A stretch of 64,000 nt of DNA. Source: Syntrophaceticus sp050949745 (GTDB lineage: Bacteria > Bacillota > DSM-12270 > Thermacetogeniales > Thermacetogeniaceae). Both the position numbers and the translations under genes were made by a program. The stretch lies in NCBI GenBank assembly GCA_050949745.1, contig JBMNGF010000019.1, positions 22,847-86,846 of the forward strand, written 5' to 3'. The first letter of the stretch is position 1. Each line of letters begins with the position of its first letter. A model generated the notes under the pieces. The model searched no databases and was not told the origin of the DNA. It saw only the letters and a program-made list of their open reading frames with translations. Positions 52,506 to 60,104 of the stretch are shown one piece after another.

Positions 52506-53284
52506 TGTTCATCCCCGCCTTTTTCCTTAGAATACTTTCGCGAATCAGAGTTCTCTGATTCAATTTTGGAACCGGCAATAAGTTTTACTCCTCCAGCTAT
52601 GAGGATGACAGCCACAACAGCGGTCTGCAGATAACCATGTACCTCTGGTGTGAGTAGGGGTGTGATATGTCTTTCCAATATCACCAGAAATCCCAGAACA
52701 ATCAAAGACCATCCTATCAAACGGGGATGGGATTCCATCCAGCCAAGAAGTGATCTGCGTTCCGGAACTTCACTATCAATAGCTTCCACTCGCTGCAGGG
52801 CATCGAACAGGCTGTAAAACCAAACAACTGGCAGGATAAAGAGAAGCATACTCATATGCAGCCAGCCCATCAAAAATGCGGAGAAAAAGAAGAGTGTCAT
52901 CAAAAAGGCACCTTCTTTTAGATAACCTAAATACATGTGACCGGCCCCTGGCACCAAAGAGAGGGCGGCTGTGATCAGCTTTTTGCTTTCACTGAATGTT
53001 TCATTTTCTGTGTAATGGGTTTTATCTGAGATGGCTGAATGACGCACTCTATCTATGAGGCTAAAGGCGTCAAGCAGTGCGAAAAACCAGATCAGCGGCA
53101 GGGCAAAGGCCAGCAACATGTACATGTCGCCTCCAGTAATACCTGACAGAGCGAGCATACCGAATATGGTTCCAAAGAACAAGCCGAAGAAAATCAATGC
53201 CCGTTTGGCAAATCCCAGGTAAAGGTGGCTTAAACCTGGTATGAATGACAAAATGAAAGTCAAGAATTTGCTTTTGCTGTACAT
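52487..53284 (-). CDS. Multi-pass membrane protein with tandem TM2-like repeats
   Basis: 265 residues; start overlaps the anti-sigma stop. Two copies of a TM2-like repeat, LSFIPGLSHLYLGFAKRAL (about 12) and LSLVPGAGHMYLGYLKEGA (about 108), each followed by a membrane-helix pair, then two more helices near the C-terminus with RLIGWSLIVLGFLVILERHI. The P-G-x-x-H-x-Y-L-G signature marks TM2 domains. Unknown role, probably a membrane-stress sensor or effector of the operon. Confidence 0.75.
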   Translation of the reverse strand: MYSKSKFLTFILSFIPGLSHLYLGFAKRALIFFGLFFGTIFGMLALSGITGGDMYMLLAFALPLIWFFALLDAFSLIDRVRHSAISDKTHYTENETFSESKKLITAALSLVPGAGHMYLGYLKEGAFLMTLFFFSAFLMGWLHMSMLLFILPVVWFYSLFDALQRVEAIDSEVPERRSLLGWMESHPRLIGWSLIVLGFLVILERHITPLLTPEVHGYLQTAVVAVILIAGGVKLIAGSKIESENSDSRKYSKEKGGDEQCGSGE

Positions 53285-53775
53285 TATCTTACCTCCTCTT
53301 GCTTCTGATTTTCGATGCGTATGATCAGTTGATGGGTTTGTTCAACGATCTTTTTGGAAAATTGGGTATCCAGCTTTTGCTCAATTATTTGGCTGTTCAG
53401 TCTTGTTGCCCCACCTACATTGGTAGAGTTTGTAACAAAGGCTTGAAATGCTCCTCCTCCCATCAAGGCAATGGTCAGTACTGCAGCGGCAGCATAATAG
53501 GCTAAAAGGTTTTGGTTTTTCTTCACCCATCCGATAGATCTTTTGGGGGGCATCGGTGCTTTCCGCTCACTGTTGATCATCTTGATCACAGTATTGGTAA
53601 AGTCTGCAGGTATGGCTTTATGCGCTTCTATTATTTCTCTCTCATTGATGGAATTTAGAAACATATCCATACAATTTGGGCATTCCTTCAGGTGTTCCTC
53701 CATCAGACGGGATTTTTCTTCGGGGTACTCACCCCTTCTAAATAATTGCCATTCCTTTTCACTAAAGTGTTTCAT
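53284..53775 (-). CDS. Anti-sigma factor with zinc-finger (zf-HC2) domain
   Basis: 163 residues. The N-terminal zinc-binding anti-sigma motif HLKECPNCMDMF (H-x3-C-x2-C) lies at about residues 28-39. A single membrane helix (about 90-112, LLAYYAAAAVLTIALMGGGAF) is followed by an extracytoplasmic tail of about 50 residues ending in a Gln/Glu-rich helix. It would hold the ECF sigma factor of the upstream gene inactive at the membrane; the genes overlap by 4 bp. Confidence 0.88.
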   Translation of the reverse strand: MKHFSEKEWQLFRRGEYPEEKSRLMEEHLKECPNCMDMFLNSINEREIIEAHKAIPADFTNTVIKMINSERKAPMPPKRSIGWVKKNQNLLAYYAAAAVLTIALMGGGAFQAFVTNSTNVGGATRLNSQIIEQKLDTQFSKKIVEQTHQLIIRIENQKQEEVR

Positions 53776-54314
53776 GTTATTTCATCCCCCCATTCTTGGC
53801 GAAAGGCCTTACGAGCCCTGTAAAGCCGTGATTCTACTGTTTTAGGCTGTATGCCCTCTTCACGGGCGATCTCCTTGTGGCTTTTATCTTGAAAATAGAA
53901 TTTATAGAGTACTGTTTTGTAGATTGGCGGAAGTCGGAACAGAATTTCTTTTACTTGAGCCTTCTTTTCTTTTTGCAGCAGCAGTTTCTCCAGTTCACTT
54001 CCACTGCCATCATTCCTTCCCAGTATTGAATCTGCTGTTTTTAATTCATGAAAGGAAAGGTGTTTTTTTCTTTTATGATCAATAGCTTTGTTGGCTGCAA
54101 TTCTACCGATCCATCCCTTAAAATTCTGCTGCTGGTATGTGGCCAGAGACCGGAAAATCTGAAGAAAAACCTCCTGGGCGATGTCTTTGGCTGTTTCTTC
54201 GTCCCGAACGAAGCTGAGTATAATGGCAAAAACGTATCCTTTATACTTTTCTATCAGCAGTGAAAAGGCATCTTGATCACCATCTAGGCAGCGCTGTACT
54301 AGATTGTCACTCAT
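53772..54314 (-). CDS. ECF-type RNA polymerase sigma factor
   Basis: 180 residues from ATG 54314, chosen because GGAGAGG (54333-54327) is too close to ATG 54326 but suits this ATG. Sigma-70 region 2 (LIEKYKGYVFAIILSF, DIAQEVFLQIFRSL) and region 4 (LPPIYKTVLYKFYFQDKSHKEIA, then the helix-turn-helix TVESRLYRARKAF) are clear; region 3 is absent, as in ECF factors. Operon with anti-sigma, TM2-like and LiaF-like genes indicates envelope stress. Its promoter region (54366-54435) resembles that of the DUF881 operon, consistent with autoregulation and a shared regulon. Confidence 0.92.
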   Translation of the reverse strand: MSDNLVQRCLDGDQDAFSLLIEKYKGYVFAIILSFVRDEETAKDIAQEVFLQIFRSLATYQQQNFKGWIGRIAANKAIDHKRKKHLSFHELKTADSILGRNDGSGSELEKLLLQKEKKAQVKEILFRLPPIYKTVLYKFYFQDKSHKEIAREEGIQPKTVESRLYRARKAFRQEWGDEIT

Positions 54315-54365
54315 TGCATAGTTCATCCTCTCCAAACCACAGTCGTCCAGGACTTATTAATATTA

Positions 54366-54435
54366 TTACATTGCTTTTCTCCCTCCTTCAAAGGCCTTCA
54401 TAAGTATAACGGAGCTTGGTGGTGAAAACCCTGCA
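54366..54435 (-). promoter_or_regulatory. Autoregulatory ECF promoter and leader of the sigma operon
   Basis: On the minus strand TGCAGGGTTTTC (54435-54424) and CCGTTATA (54412-54405) form an ECF-like promoter. The leader contains GAAGGAGGGAGAAAAGC then ATG TAA (54371-54366), a ribosome site with a start codon followed at once by stop. Nearly the same sequence precedes the DUF881 operon at 22231-22303. Confidence 0.65.
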
Positions 54436-54542
54436 ATAAATATAAAGTAAAGGTTTTGTGAACTTGTACAGCGAATTGTTCAATTTATTGGAGGGAGAGA
54501 GGTTGAGCAATGCAATAGCTGACCTCAAGAGCACCAGATGGT

Positions 54543-54571
54543 AAAAATAAACCCGGGAAATTTTCCCGGGC
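54543..54571 (-). terminator. Terminator after feoB
   Basis: CCCGGGAAA and TTTCCCGGG (54552-54570) form a perfect stem; on the minus strand it is followed by TTTATTTTT. It separates the feo operon from the sigma operon. The rest of the 54572-54795 gap has no gene; a plus-strand open frame there is a shadow. Confidence 0.85.
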
Positions 54572-54795
54572 CTAAAAAAGCATTGCGCAGTATTGTTAGA
54601 TTTGTAGTTGGTTTTATACCAACATGGGGGAGAAACCCAACAAACTATCGTTTTCAAGTTAATAAGAGTATAACAAGTAGATGTTTCAGACATATCAAAA
54701 ATTATTACAAAACTGTTACAAATGCCGCAGGTCTGGATGTTTTTCCTGGATATCGTGAAAGTTTATTAAGACAGTTTGATTCAATTCAACCGGAT

Positions 54796-56196
54796 CTAAA
54801 CCAGATTCAGCAAAAAGGCAGTTTGTGCAACAATCAGAGTCACTATGATGGCTACAGCCAAGGGCATTAGAACTGAGAAAACTGTCCATTTGATGCTTTT
54901 TGTTTCTTTATAGATGGTCAAGATAGTGGTGCCACAGGGGTAGTGAAGCAGCGAAAAAAGCATCATCGACAGTGCAGTGAGCCAGGTCCAGCCGTTATCT
55001 ACCAGCAGTGCTTTGAGGGCAATGAGGCTGTCTAATTCCAGCATGGCACCTGCTGAGAGATAACCCATGATCATGATGGGCAGGACGATTTCATTAGCAG
55101 GTAGGCCAAGAATAAATGCCATAAGTATGATCCCGTCCAGACCGAGAAGTTGCCCGAAAGGATTTAACCAGCTAGCTAGATGGGCGATAATGCTGAGCTC
55201 ACCAATATAAATATTCGCCAGCAGCCAGGTGATGGCTCCAGCAGGTGCTGCTACAACTACTGCACGCGTAAGCACAAAGATAGTTCTATCCAGCAGCGAG
55301 CGTATCAGAATGCGCCCGATCTGTGGCTTACGGTAAGGGGGCAGCTCCAGTGTAAAAAATGATGGCATTCCTTTAAGGACAGTTTTAGAAAGCAGCCAGG
55401 AGATCAAGAAGGTGATTCCTATCCCTAGTAGAATAAGGCCGACAACTGCCGCAGTAGCTGTTAATGTATTATATCCGGCAACTGTAGAACCTCCCAGAAA
55501 TAACATCCCTAGAGTGATCAGTAAAGGAAAACGGCCATTGCAGGGGACGAAATTATTCGTAAGTATGGCGATCAGCCGTTCCCGAGGGGATTCAATGATG
55601 CGGCAGGATATTACACCTGCAGCATTGCAGCCAAACCCCATGCACATGGTCAGCGCCTGCTTGCCGTGGGCACAGGCTTTTTTAAAAAAACGATCCAGGT
55701 TAAAGGCCACCCTAGGCAAGTATCCCAGGTCCTCCAACAAAGTAAATAAGGGAAAAAAGATAGCCATAGGGGGGAGCATTACCGATACAACCCAGGCTAA
55801 ACCCCTGTATATTCCCAACACCAGTAATCCGTGTAGCCAGTAAGGGGCACCAATCATCATGAATAGTAATGTCAGCTGGTCTTCAATCCAAAATAGACCA
55901 TAAGTGAGCAGCTGTGAGGGGTAATTGGCTCCGCTGATAGTCAGCCAGAGGATGACCCCCAGCAGGGATAGCATGATAGGGATACCCAGCAGTCGGGATG
56001 TAACAACATTATCGATCTTCTGGTCAAATTCACTTCCACGCTTCACTTCATGGTGGGCGACCTTCTCTGCAATGCTTGCAGCGCAGCTGTAAATGCTGCT
56101 GACGATGGAGTCCCTGATCTCTTGTCGATCTTGTGGCTCTATTTCATTTTCAATACGAGAAAGAAGTGAAGAGAGGGGTGTATTTAAGGTACCCAT
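54796..56196 (-). CDS. feoB: FeoB, membrane (permease) part of split ferrous iron transporter
   Basis: 466 residues from ATG 56196, with GGGAAGGAG 7 bp upstream inside the preceding gene. An N-terminal helical segment (about 1-70) is followed by about nine membrane helices with the FeoB core: MCMGFGCNAAGVISCR (Cys-containing Fe path) and a second gate NEIVLPIMIMGYL. It imports Fe2+. FeoB is usually one protein; here the GTPase and membrane parts are separate genes that overlap by 13 bp. The clear internal ribosome site supports a genuine split. Confidence 0.9.
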   Translation of the reverse strand: MGTLNTPLSSLLSRIENEIEPQDRQEIRDSIVSSIYSCAASIAEKVAHHEVKRGSEFDQKIDNVVTSRLLGIPIMLSLLGVILWLTISGANYPSQLLTYGLFWIEDQLTLLFMMIGAPYWLHGLLVLGIYRGLAWVVSVMLPPMAIFFPLFTLLEDLGYLPRVAFNLDRFFKKACAHGKQALTMCMGFGCNAAGVISCRIIESPRERLIAILTNNFVPCNGRFPLLITLGMLFLGGSTVAGYNTLTATAAVVGLILLGIGITFLISWLLSKTVLKGMPSFFTLELPPYRKPQIGRILIRSLLDRTIFVLTRAVVVAAPAGAITWLLANIYIGELSIIAHLASWLNPFGQLLGLDGIILMAFILGLPANEIVLPIMIMGYLSAGAMLELDSLIALKALLVDNGWTWLTALSMMLFSLLHYPCGTTILTIYKETKSIKWTVFSVLMPLAVAIIVTLIVAQTAFLLNLV

Positions 56197-56975
56197 GCCG
56201 CCGCTCCTTCCCTAAACACAATATTTTGCATTTGCGCATCCATTTGTTTGCAGATGGCTTTGATGATACTCATATCTCCTTCCAGTAGACGCAGGGCTAC
56301 CCAACGGTGGTTCACCCAATCCGGAAGAAAGGGACTGATGCGTGCCTGCAATCGGGTAGCAGCTTCTTCCACATGTGGTTCATAGGTGATGCTTCTTGGT
56401 GTTGTGGCAATAACCCCTGTTGCTATATCTAAGGTGATATCCTTTAACTCCTTGAGTCCCACACCATCACGAGCAGTTGTGGGCACACAAGGCACCCCTA
56501 GTTCTTTGGAAAGTGCCTCAACATCTACCCGAATTTTTCTTCTAGCAGCTTCATCCATCAGATTGACACAAACCACGACTTTGGGGGAGATCTCCATTAT
56601 CTGCAGTACCAGATTTAGGTTGCGTTCCAGACATGTGGCATCTGCTACAACTATTATGGCATCAGGACGGCCGATACAGATAAAATCTCTAGCCAGCTGC
56701 TCATCAGCTGATGTGGCTAAGAGGGAATATGTCCCTGGAAGATCGACAAGCAGTATTTTTTTATTTTTATGGTGAAATGTACCTTCAGCTCTCAAGACCG
56801 TTTTTCCCGGCCAGTTGCCTGTATGCTGCCTGAGTCCTGTCAAAGCGTTAAAAACTGTGCTTTTTCCGGTGTTAGGGTTTCCTGCCAAAGCGATGACCAG
56901 CTGCTCCTGTGAGGGTTTCAGTCCAAAGGATTGATAAACAGTTTTATTATCGCATGATTGTTCCGTTAAACTCAT
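56184..56975 (-). CDS. feoB: FeoB, GTPase part of split ferrous iron transporter
   Basis: 263 residues from ATG 56975. G-domain motifs: ALAGNPNTGKST (G1), TGNWPGKT (G2), VDLPGTYSLL (G3), NLMDEA (G4), then a helical GDI-like domain (about 190-255) with WVALRLLEGD. The G1 loop and switch sequence are normal for FeoB. It would regulate the membrane part encoded by the next gene. Overlaps feoA by 4 bp. Confidence 0.93.
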   Translation of the reverse strand: MSLTEQSCDNKTVYQSFGLKPSQEQLVIALAGNPNTGKSTVFNALTGLRQHTGNWPGKTVLRAEGTFHHKNKKILLVDLPGTYSLLATSADEQLARDFICIGRPDAIIVVADATCLERNLNLVLQIMEISPKVVVCVNLMDEAARRKIRVDVEALSKELGVPCVPTTARDGVGLKELKDITLDIATGVIATTPRSITYEPHVEEAATRLQARISPFLPDWVNHRWVALRLLEGDMSIIKAICKQMDAQMQNIVFREGAAAWVP

Positions 56976-57232
56976 TTTGATCCTCCGTCTGCATAGTCAA
57001 GAGAAACTAAGATTTGATTTGCAATCTCATTGCGCAAAGCTATGATCGCTCCCTTGATATTAAAGGCAGTGGGGTCTCCTCCTGGGCTGCGGCGTATGGC
57101 CTCCACCCGTGAGCCGGTTACTAAGCCCAGGTCTAATAGATGGCGCCTGTTTCTTCCCTTGGTATTTAGAAAGGCAACCCTTCCTGACTTACCGTCAGAA
57201 AGTTGTGAAAGGGGTACAATAGTTTTTGACAT
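56972..57232 (-). CDS. feoA: FeoA ferrous iron transport accessory protein
   Basis: 86 residues from ATG 57232 (AAGGAGG upstream). SH3-like FeoA domain: PLSQLSDGKSGRV, LLDLGLVTGSRVEAIRRSPGGDPTAF, GAIIALRNEIANQILVSL. Works with FeoB in ferrous iron uptake. Two palindromes upstream could be sites for an iron-dependent repressor. Confidence 0.93.
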   Translation of the reverse strand: MSKTIVPLSQLSDGKSGRVAFLNTKGRNRRHLLDLGLVTGSRVEAIRRSPGGDPTAFNIKGAIIALRNEIANQILVSLDYADGGSK

Positions 57233-57267
57233 TTTATTAACCTCCTTGTGTGTCAGATGGCTGAATA

Positions 57268-57316
57268 TTAGTTTAAGTCTAACAGCGGGTAATGAAGTTA
57301 GCCGCGGCTAAACTTC
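57268..57316. promoter_or_regulatory. Candidate iron-regulator sites upstream of feoA
   Basis: Two inverted repeats lie 35-85 bp before feoA: TTAGTTTAAGTCTAA (57268-57282), which resembles DtxR/MntR-type half-site patterns, and GAAGTTAGCCG/CGGCTAAACTTC (57294-57316) with a perfect AGCCGCGGCT centre. No regulator gene is adjacent, so binding is a guess from position. Confidence 0.4.
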
Positions 57317-57458
57317 GGAAAGTTTAATAGTAATATATTGCGGTTCTGGTATGGAGGTGTCTGTCCGCAAGCTGTCGAATAGAAAAATATAATTTCTCGG
57401 TGAAATGGCAACAATAGTAGGGTGTATAACTCTTTAATTAATATAGCAGGTGATTCAA

Positions 57459-58163
57459 GTGATTCGTGGTTTGTACAACAGGAAATATGGGAAGTATGGC
57501 AAAATCAAGTCTGTGGTCATATGGCTGATTGTTATTACAGTAGTGCTTACAGTTGGTTTCGTTTTCAGTGATCAGCAGGCCAGCAGCCAAAAAAATGAAG
57601 CCTCAAGTCAAGCCATGCATTATGCCGGCAACGGGCAAGACAACCGACAAGACCAAAGTAAGTGTCAAGCAGTTGTTGAATCTGCCACTTTGGTGAATGA
57701 TTATACACAGAGTGAAACCGATAAGATAGATGTAAATACACAGCATAAATCTGCCAGTAGGGCTGTAGAAGGACAATATAGTTCTGCGATGCCCATTTAC
57801 AGGATCGATGTCAGTATTAGAGAACAAAAGGTAAGAATCTATGATGAGGATAGATTAATCAAGGAATGGATAGTATCGACCGGAAAAAATAACAGTACCC
57901 CATTAGGCAGTTTTACGACTAAGAACAAGGGTGATTGGTTTTTCAGTGAGAAGTATCAGCAGGGAGGTAAGTGGTGGGTAGCGTTTCAAGGAAACTATTT
58001 ATTCCACAGTATTCCGATGGATCGCGATCAGAATGTAATCTCCGAAGAGGCGGAGAAACTGGGCATGCCTGTTTCTCATGGGTGTATTCGTTTGGAAGAA
58101 GAACACGCAAAATGGCTATACAATAATATTCCTAAAGGGACTCCCGTTATTATTTACCATTAG
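57459..58163 (+). CDS. L,D-transpeptidase (YkuD domain), second copy
   Basis: 234 residues from GTG 57459 (AGCAGGTG 7 bp upstream; GTG 57450 overlaps that site). N-terminal membrane anchor (IKSVVIWLIVITVVLTVGFVF), a polar Gln/Ser-rich linker (about 40-115) and the YkuD domain with SHGCIRLEEEHAKW. The catalytic Cys is present. Paralogue of the minus-strand enzyme at 50716-51303; the domains share long blocks such as STGKNNSTPLGSFT and GDWFFSEKYQ. Confidence 0.9.
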   Translation: MIRGLYNRKYGKYGKIKSVVIWLIVITVVLTVGFVFSDQQASSQKNEASSQAMHYAGNGQDNRQDQSKCQAVVESATLVNDYTQSETDKIDVNTQHKSASRAVEGQYSSAMPIYRIDVSIREQKVRIYDEDRLIKEWIVSTGKNNSTPLGSFTTKNKGDWFFSEKYQQGGKWWVAFQGNYLFHSIPMDRDQNVISEEAEKLGMPVSHGCIRLEEEHAKWLYNNIPKGTPVIIYH

Positions 58164-58203
58164 TTTTCATCTCTTCAATCAAATTATCTGTAATCTCATC
58201 TAA

Positions 58204-58242
58204 GAACTGCTCCTTTTTTGTCCGTAGGAGCAGTTCGTTTCC
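58204..58242 (+). terminator. Terminator-like hairpin after the second L,D-transpeptidase
   Basis: GAACTGCTCC (58204-58213) pairs perfectly with GGAGCAGTTC (58227-58236), with six T inside the loop and GTTTCC after the stem. Confidence 0.65.
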
Positions 58243-58354
58243 TTTCAGAACGCTGGGTAGTCTGACATTTAACAGACGCCTGCGCTTGTCAACCATCTAT
58301 CTCCTATCTTAATTCGGTCAGCGTATATATATAATTAAAAAAATTTAAACTGTA

Positions 58355-58399
58355 TTGACAAACTTTACCTATATGCCTATAATCACTATAGGCATATAG
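58355..58399 (+). promoter_or_regulatory. Promoter and PadR-type operator of the padR-like gene
   Basis: TTGACA (58355-58360), 17-bp spacer, TATAAT (58378-58383). A perfect palindrome, CTATATGCCTATA (58369-58381) and TATAGGCATATAG (58387-58399) with 5 bp between, covers the -10 region. This is where an autoregulating PadR dimer would bind. Confidence 0.75.
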
Positions 58400-58421
58400 C
58401 ATATAGAGGAGATAATACCAA

Positions 58422-58817
58422 ATGTGCAATCATCACACAGAAAACAAAAAAGTATCCGGCTGCCGCTGTGGCGGGGGACTTCCTGTAGAGAAATTTATGC
58501 AGCCCTGTCTACTTATACTACTCAAGCAGCGGTCTGCCCATGGCTATGAACTGATCCAGCTGCTTACTGAGTTCGGCTTCAGTGAAAGGCTGGATCCTGG
58601 TTCAGTTTATAGAAACTTGCGCCGACTGGAGGATGAAGGTTTGGTAACATCCCACTGGGATGTTGGTGAAGGGGGACCTGCCAGGCGCCTGTATAGCCTT
58701 AGTGATGAGGGCGAAGAGATGCTTCATGCTTGGGCTGTTCACATCAGACAGCAGCGCAAACGGATGGATGTTTTTTTGGAGACGTATCAGTCACTTTTTA
58801 GTGACCAGGACTTGTGA
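58422..58817 (+). CDS. PadR-family regulator with a Cys/His-rich N-terminus
   Basis: 131 residues from ATG 58422 (GAGGAGATAAT upstream). The winged-helix PadR domain begins at residue 25 (EKFMQPCLLILLKQRSAHGYE, then DPGSVYRNLRRLEDEGLVTS and GPARRLYSLSDEGEEML). The first 22 residues, CNHH...GCRCGGG, contain several Cys and His that could bind metal. The gene lies behind a palindromic operator and just before a small His/Cys-rich protein, suggesting a metal- or redox-responsive regulatory pair. Confidence 0.88.
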   Translation: MCNHHTENKKVSGCRCGGGLPVEKFMQPCLLILLKQRSAHGYELIQLLTEFGFSERLDPGSVYRNLRRLEDEGLVTSHWDVGEGGPARRLYSLSDEGEEMLHAWAVHIRQQRKRMDVFLETYQSLFSDQDL

Positions 58818-58833
58818 AAAGGGGGTGAAAAAT

Positions 58834-59025
58834 GTGTGCAGATCTGAACGCCACCATCATCATGGAGGAGGCTGTGGCTGCGGCTGCGGCTGCGGCGGTG
58901 GTTTAAAGAGGCGCTTTTTCAGCAGGGAAGAGAAGATTGCTAAGCTGGAGGGTTACCTGAAAGATTTGAAGGCTGAAGCTGAATCTGTGGAAGCCAAAAT
59001 CAGATGCCTTAAAGACGAGAAATAA
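58834..59025 (+). CDS. Small HHHH/CGCGCGC coiled-coil protein (DUF5320-like)
   Basis: 63 residues from GTG 58834 (GGGGGTG at 58821-58827). N-terminus has four His then Gly/Cys alternation (HHHHGGGCGCGCGCGGG), followed by a charged helix (about 25-63: FFSREEKIAKLEGYLKDLKA and beyond). The helical tail resembles the DUF5320 coiled coil; the metal-binding-like head is unusual. ATG 58832 in another frame gives an Ala-rich peptide and is rejected. Likely transcribed with the PadR gene and closed by its terminator. Confidence 0.7.
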   Translation: MCRSERHHHHGGGCGCGCGCGGGLKRRFFSREEKIAKLEGYLKDLKAEAESVEAKIRCLKDEK

Positions 59026-59038
59026 GTTTTCGTAGTTG

Positions 59039-59068
59039 ATACCCTGGAATTGATCCAGGGTATTTTTA
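59039..59068 (+). terminator. Terminator after the His/Cys-rich small gene
   Basis: ATACCCTGG (59039-59047), loop AATTGAT, CCAGGGTAT (59055-59063), then TTTTAT. A second hairpin (AACAAGAGCA / TGCTCTTGTT, 59184-59214) follows. Confidence 0.85.
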
Positions 59069-59276
59069 TCCATATACAGTATACAGTTTTGCGGGGAATA
59101 CTTTCGCAACTTTGTATTGTGCGAGAATTGCTTTTGCCGCACATGTTGAAATGGTTATTTGGATAAAATAGCTAATTGTTACAAACAAGAGCAGTCAAAA
59201 AGGTTGCTCTTGTTTTAATACTCATAGAAAAGGATATTCTCTATTTTTATAGAAAAAGCATATATACTCTTTTAAC

Positions 59277-59386
59277 TGACTTGGTGGAAGTTTGCCACGT
59301 CTTATAACGGGAGTCCAACGTCAACCAAGTCATTCATTTGTAGTTCTTAGTTCAGGGGGACTGAAACACCCTCTGAGCTAAGAACT
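59277..59386 (+). ncRNA. Candidate structured leader RNA upstream of the PCP_red-CGGC gene
   Basis: Two strong stems: H1 TGACTTGGT (59277-59285) with ACCAAGTCA (59324-59332), and H2 AGTTCTTAGTTCAG (59342-59355) with CTGAGCTAAGAACT (59373-59386; one G-T pair), enclosing GGGGG and CCCT. Smaller GAAC/GTTC (59399-59410) and CATATCTGCAGCAGATTATG (59436-59455) hairpins run up to the ribosome site. No T-tract follows, so it is not a simple terminator. It matches no riboswitch class I know. Confidence 0.4.
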
Positions 59387-59471
59387 TGCTTCAACTGTGA
59401 ACAGCGGTTCAACATAACAGCAGCTACCGGGGAATCATATCTGCAGCAGATTATGGAAGGAGGAAGTTTCA

Positions 59472-59996
59472 TTGCACTGGACAGAGGAAGCTTTGAAGCA
59501 GATTGAAAAAGCCCCATCTTTTGTCAGGGGAATGGCGAAAAAGGCGGTAGAAAAAGAGGCATATAAAAGCGGCAGGGAAGAGGTAACTGGAGCAGATGTC
59601 CGTGCAGCTTACGATAAGTATATTAAATTTGCAGTAAGCAATGATCAGGGAAAGGATAAGGAGAAAACGACAAAAATCGCAATTGTGCGCTGTGAGGTAG
59701 TTTCAGAGGTCTGTCCAGGAATAGCATGTTTTAAGGCCTTTAACTGTCGTAAACTGGCTTTTGAACAGTATGGGCCAGATGCTGAGATTATCGGTTTCTT
59801 CACATGCGGCGGGTGTCCAGGGAGGAGAGTTTCCCGGCTTGTAGAAAAATTGATACCACATGGCCTTGATGTGGTTCATCTTTCTTCCTGTATGATGCTG
59901 AAGGATGATTATCCGCCTTGCCCTCACAAAGCACAGATTAAGCGCAGCATTGAAAATAAAGGGGTGCGGGTTGTAGAAGGGACACACCATTTATAG
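59472..59996 (+). CDS. PCP_red domain fused to CGGC domain
   Basis: 174 residues from TTG 59472, 9 bp after GGAAGGAGGAAG. N-terminal part (about 1-48) with WTEEALKQIEKAPSFVRGMA matches the PCP_red domain first named from a protochlorophyllide reductase subunit; the C-terminal part (about 65-170) has FFTCGGCPG and CEVVSEVCPGIACF, HLSSCMM and YPPCPHK, typical of the CGGC domain, whose Cys-rich fold is thought to bind metal or a cluster. Function unknown. It follows a structured leader. Confidence 0.75.
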   Translation: MHWTEEALKQIEKAPSFVRGMAKKAVEKEAYKSGREEVTGADVRAAYDKYIKFAVSNDQGKDKEKTTKIAIVRCEVVSEVCPGIACFKAFNCRKLAFEQYGPDAEIIGFFTCGGCPGRRVSRLVEKLIPHGLDVVHLSSCMMLKDDYPPCPHKAQIKRSIENKGVRVVEGTHHL

Positions 59997-60104
59997 GGGT
60001 TAACGGCTATAAATGGCAACTGAGGGGGCTAGTTTAGGCCCATTCTGCTAGTAAATAATTATAAAAAGAGGCTGTAAGTTTGGCATTTAAGTGGAGGTTT
60101 TGAA

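Noticed and set aside
54538..54870. Plus-strand 110-codon frame between the sigma and feo operons
   Set aside because: It runs through a terminator and over the 3' end of feoB with no coding character.
56184..56196. Frameshift joining the two FeoB parts
   Set aside because: The second start has its own ribosome site (GGGAAGGAG) and the overlap is short, so a split gene is the simpler reading.
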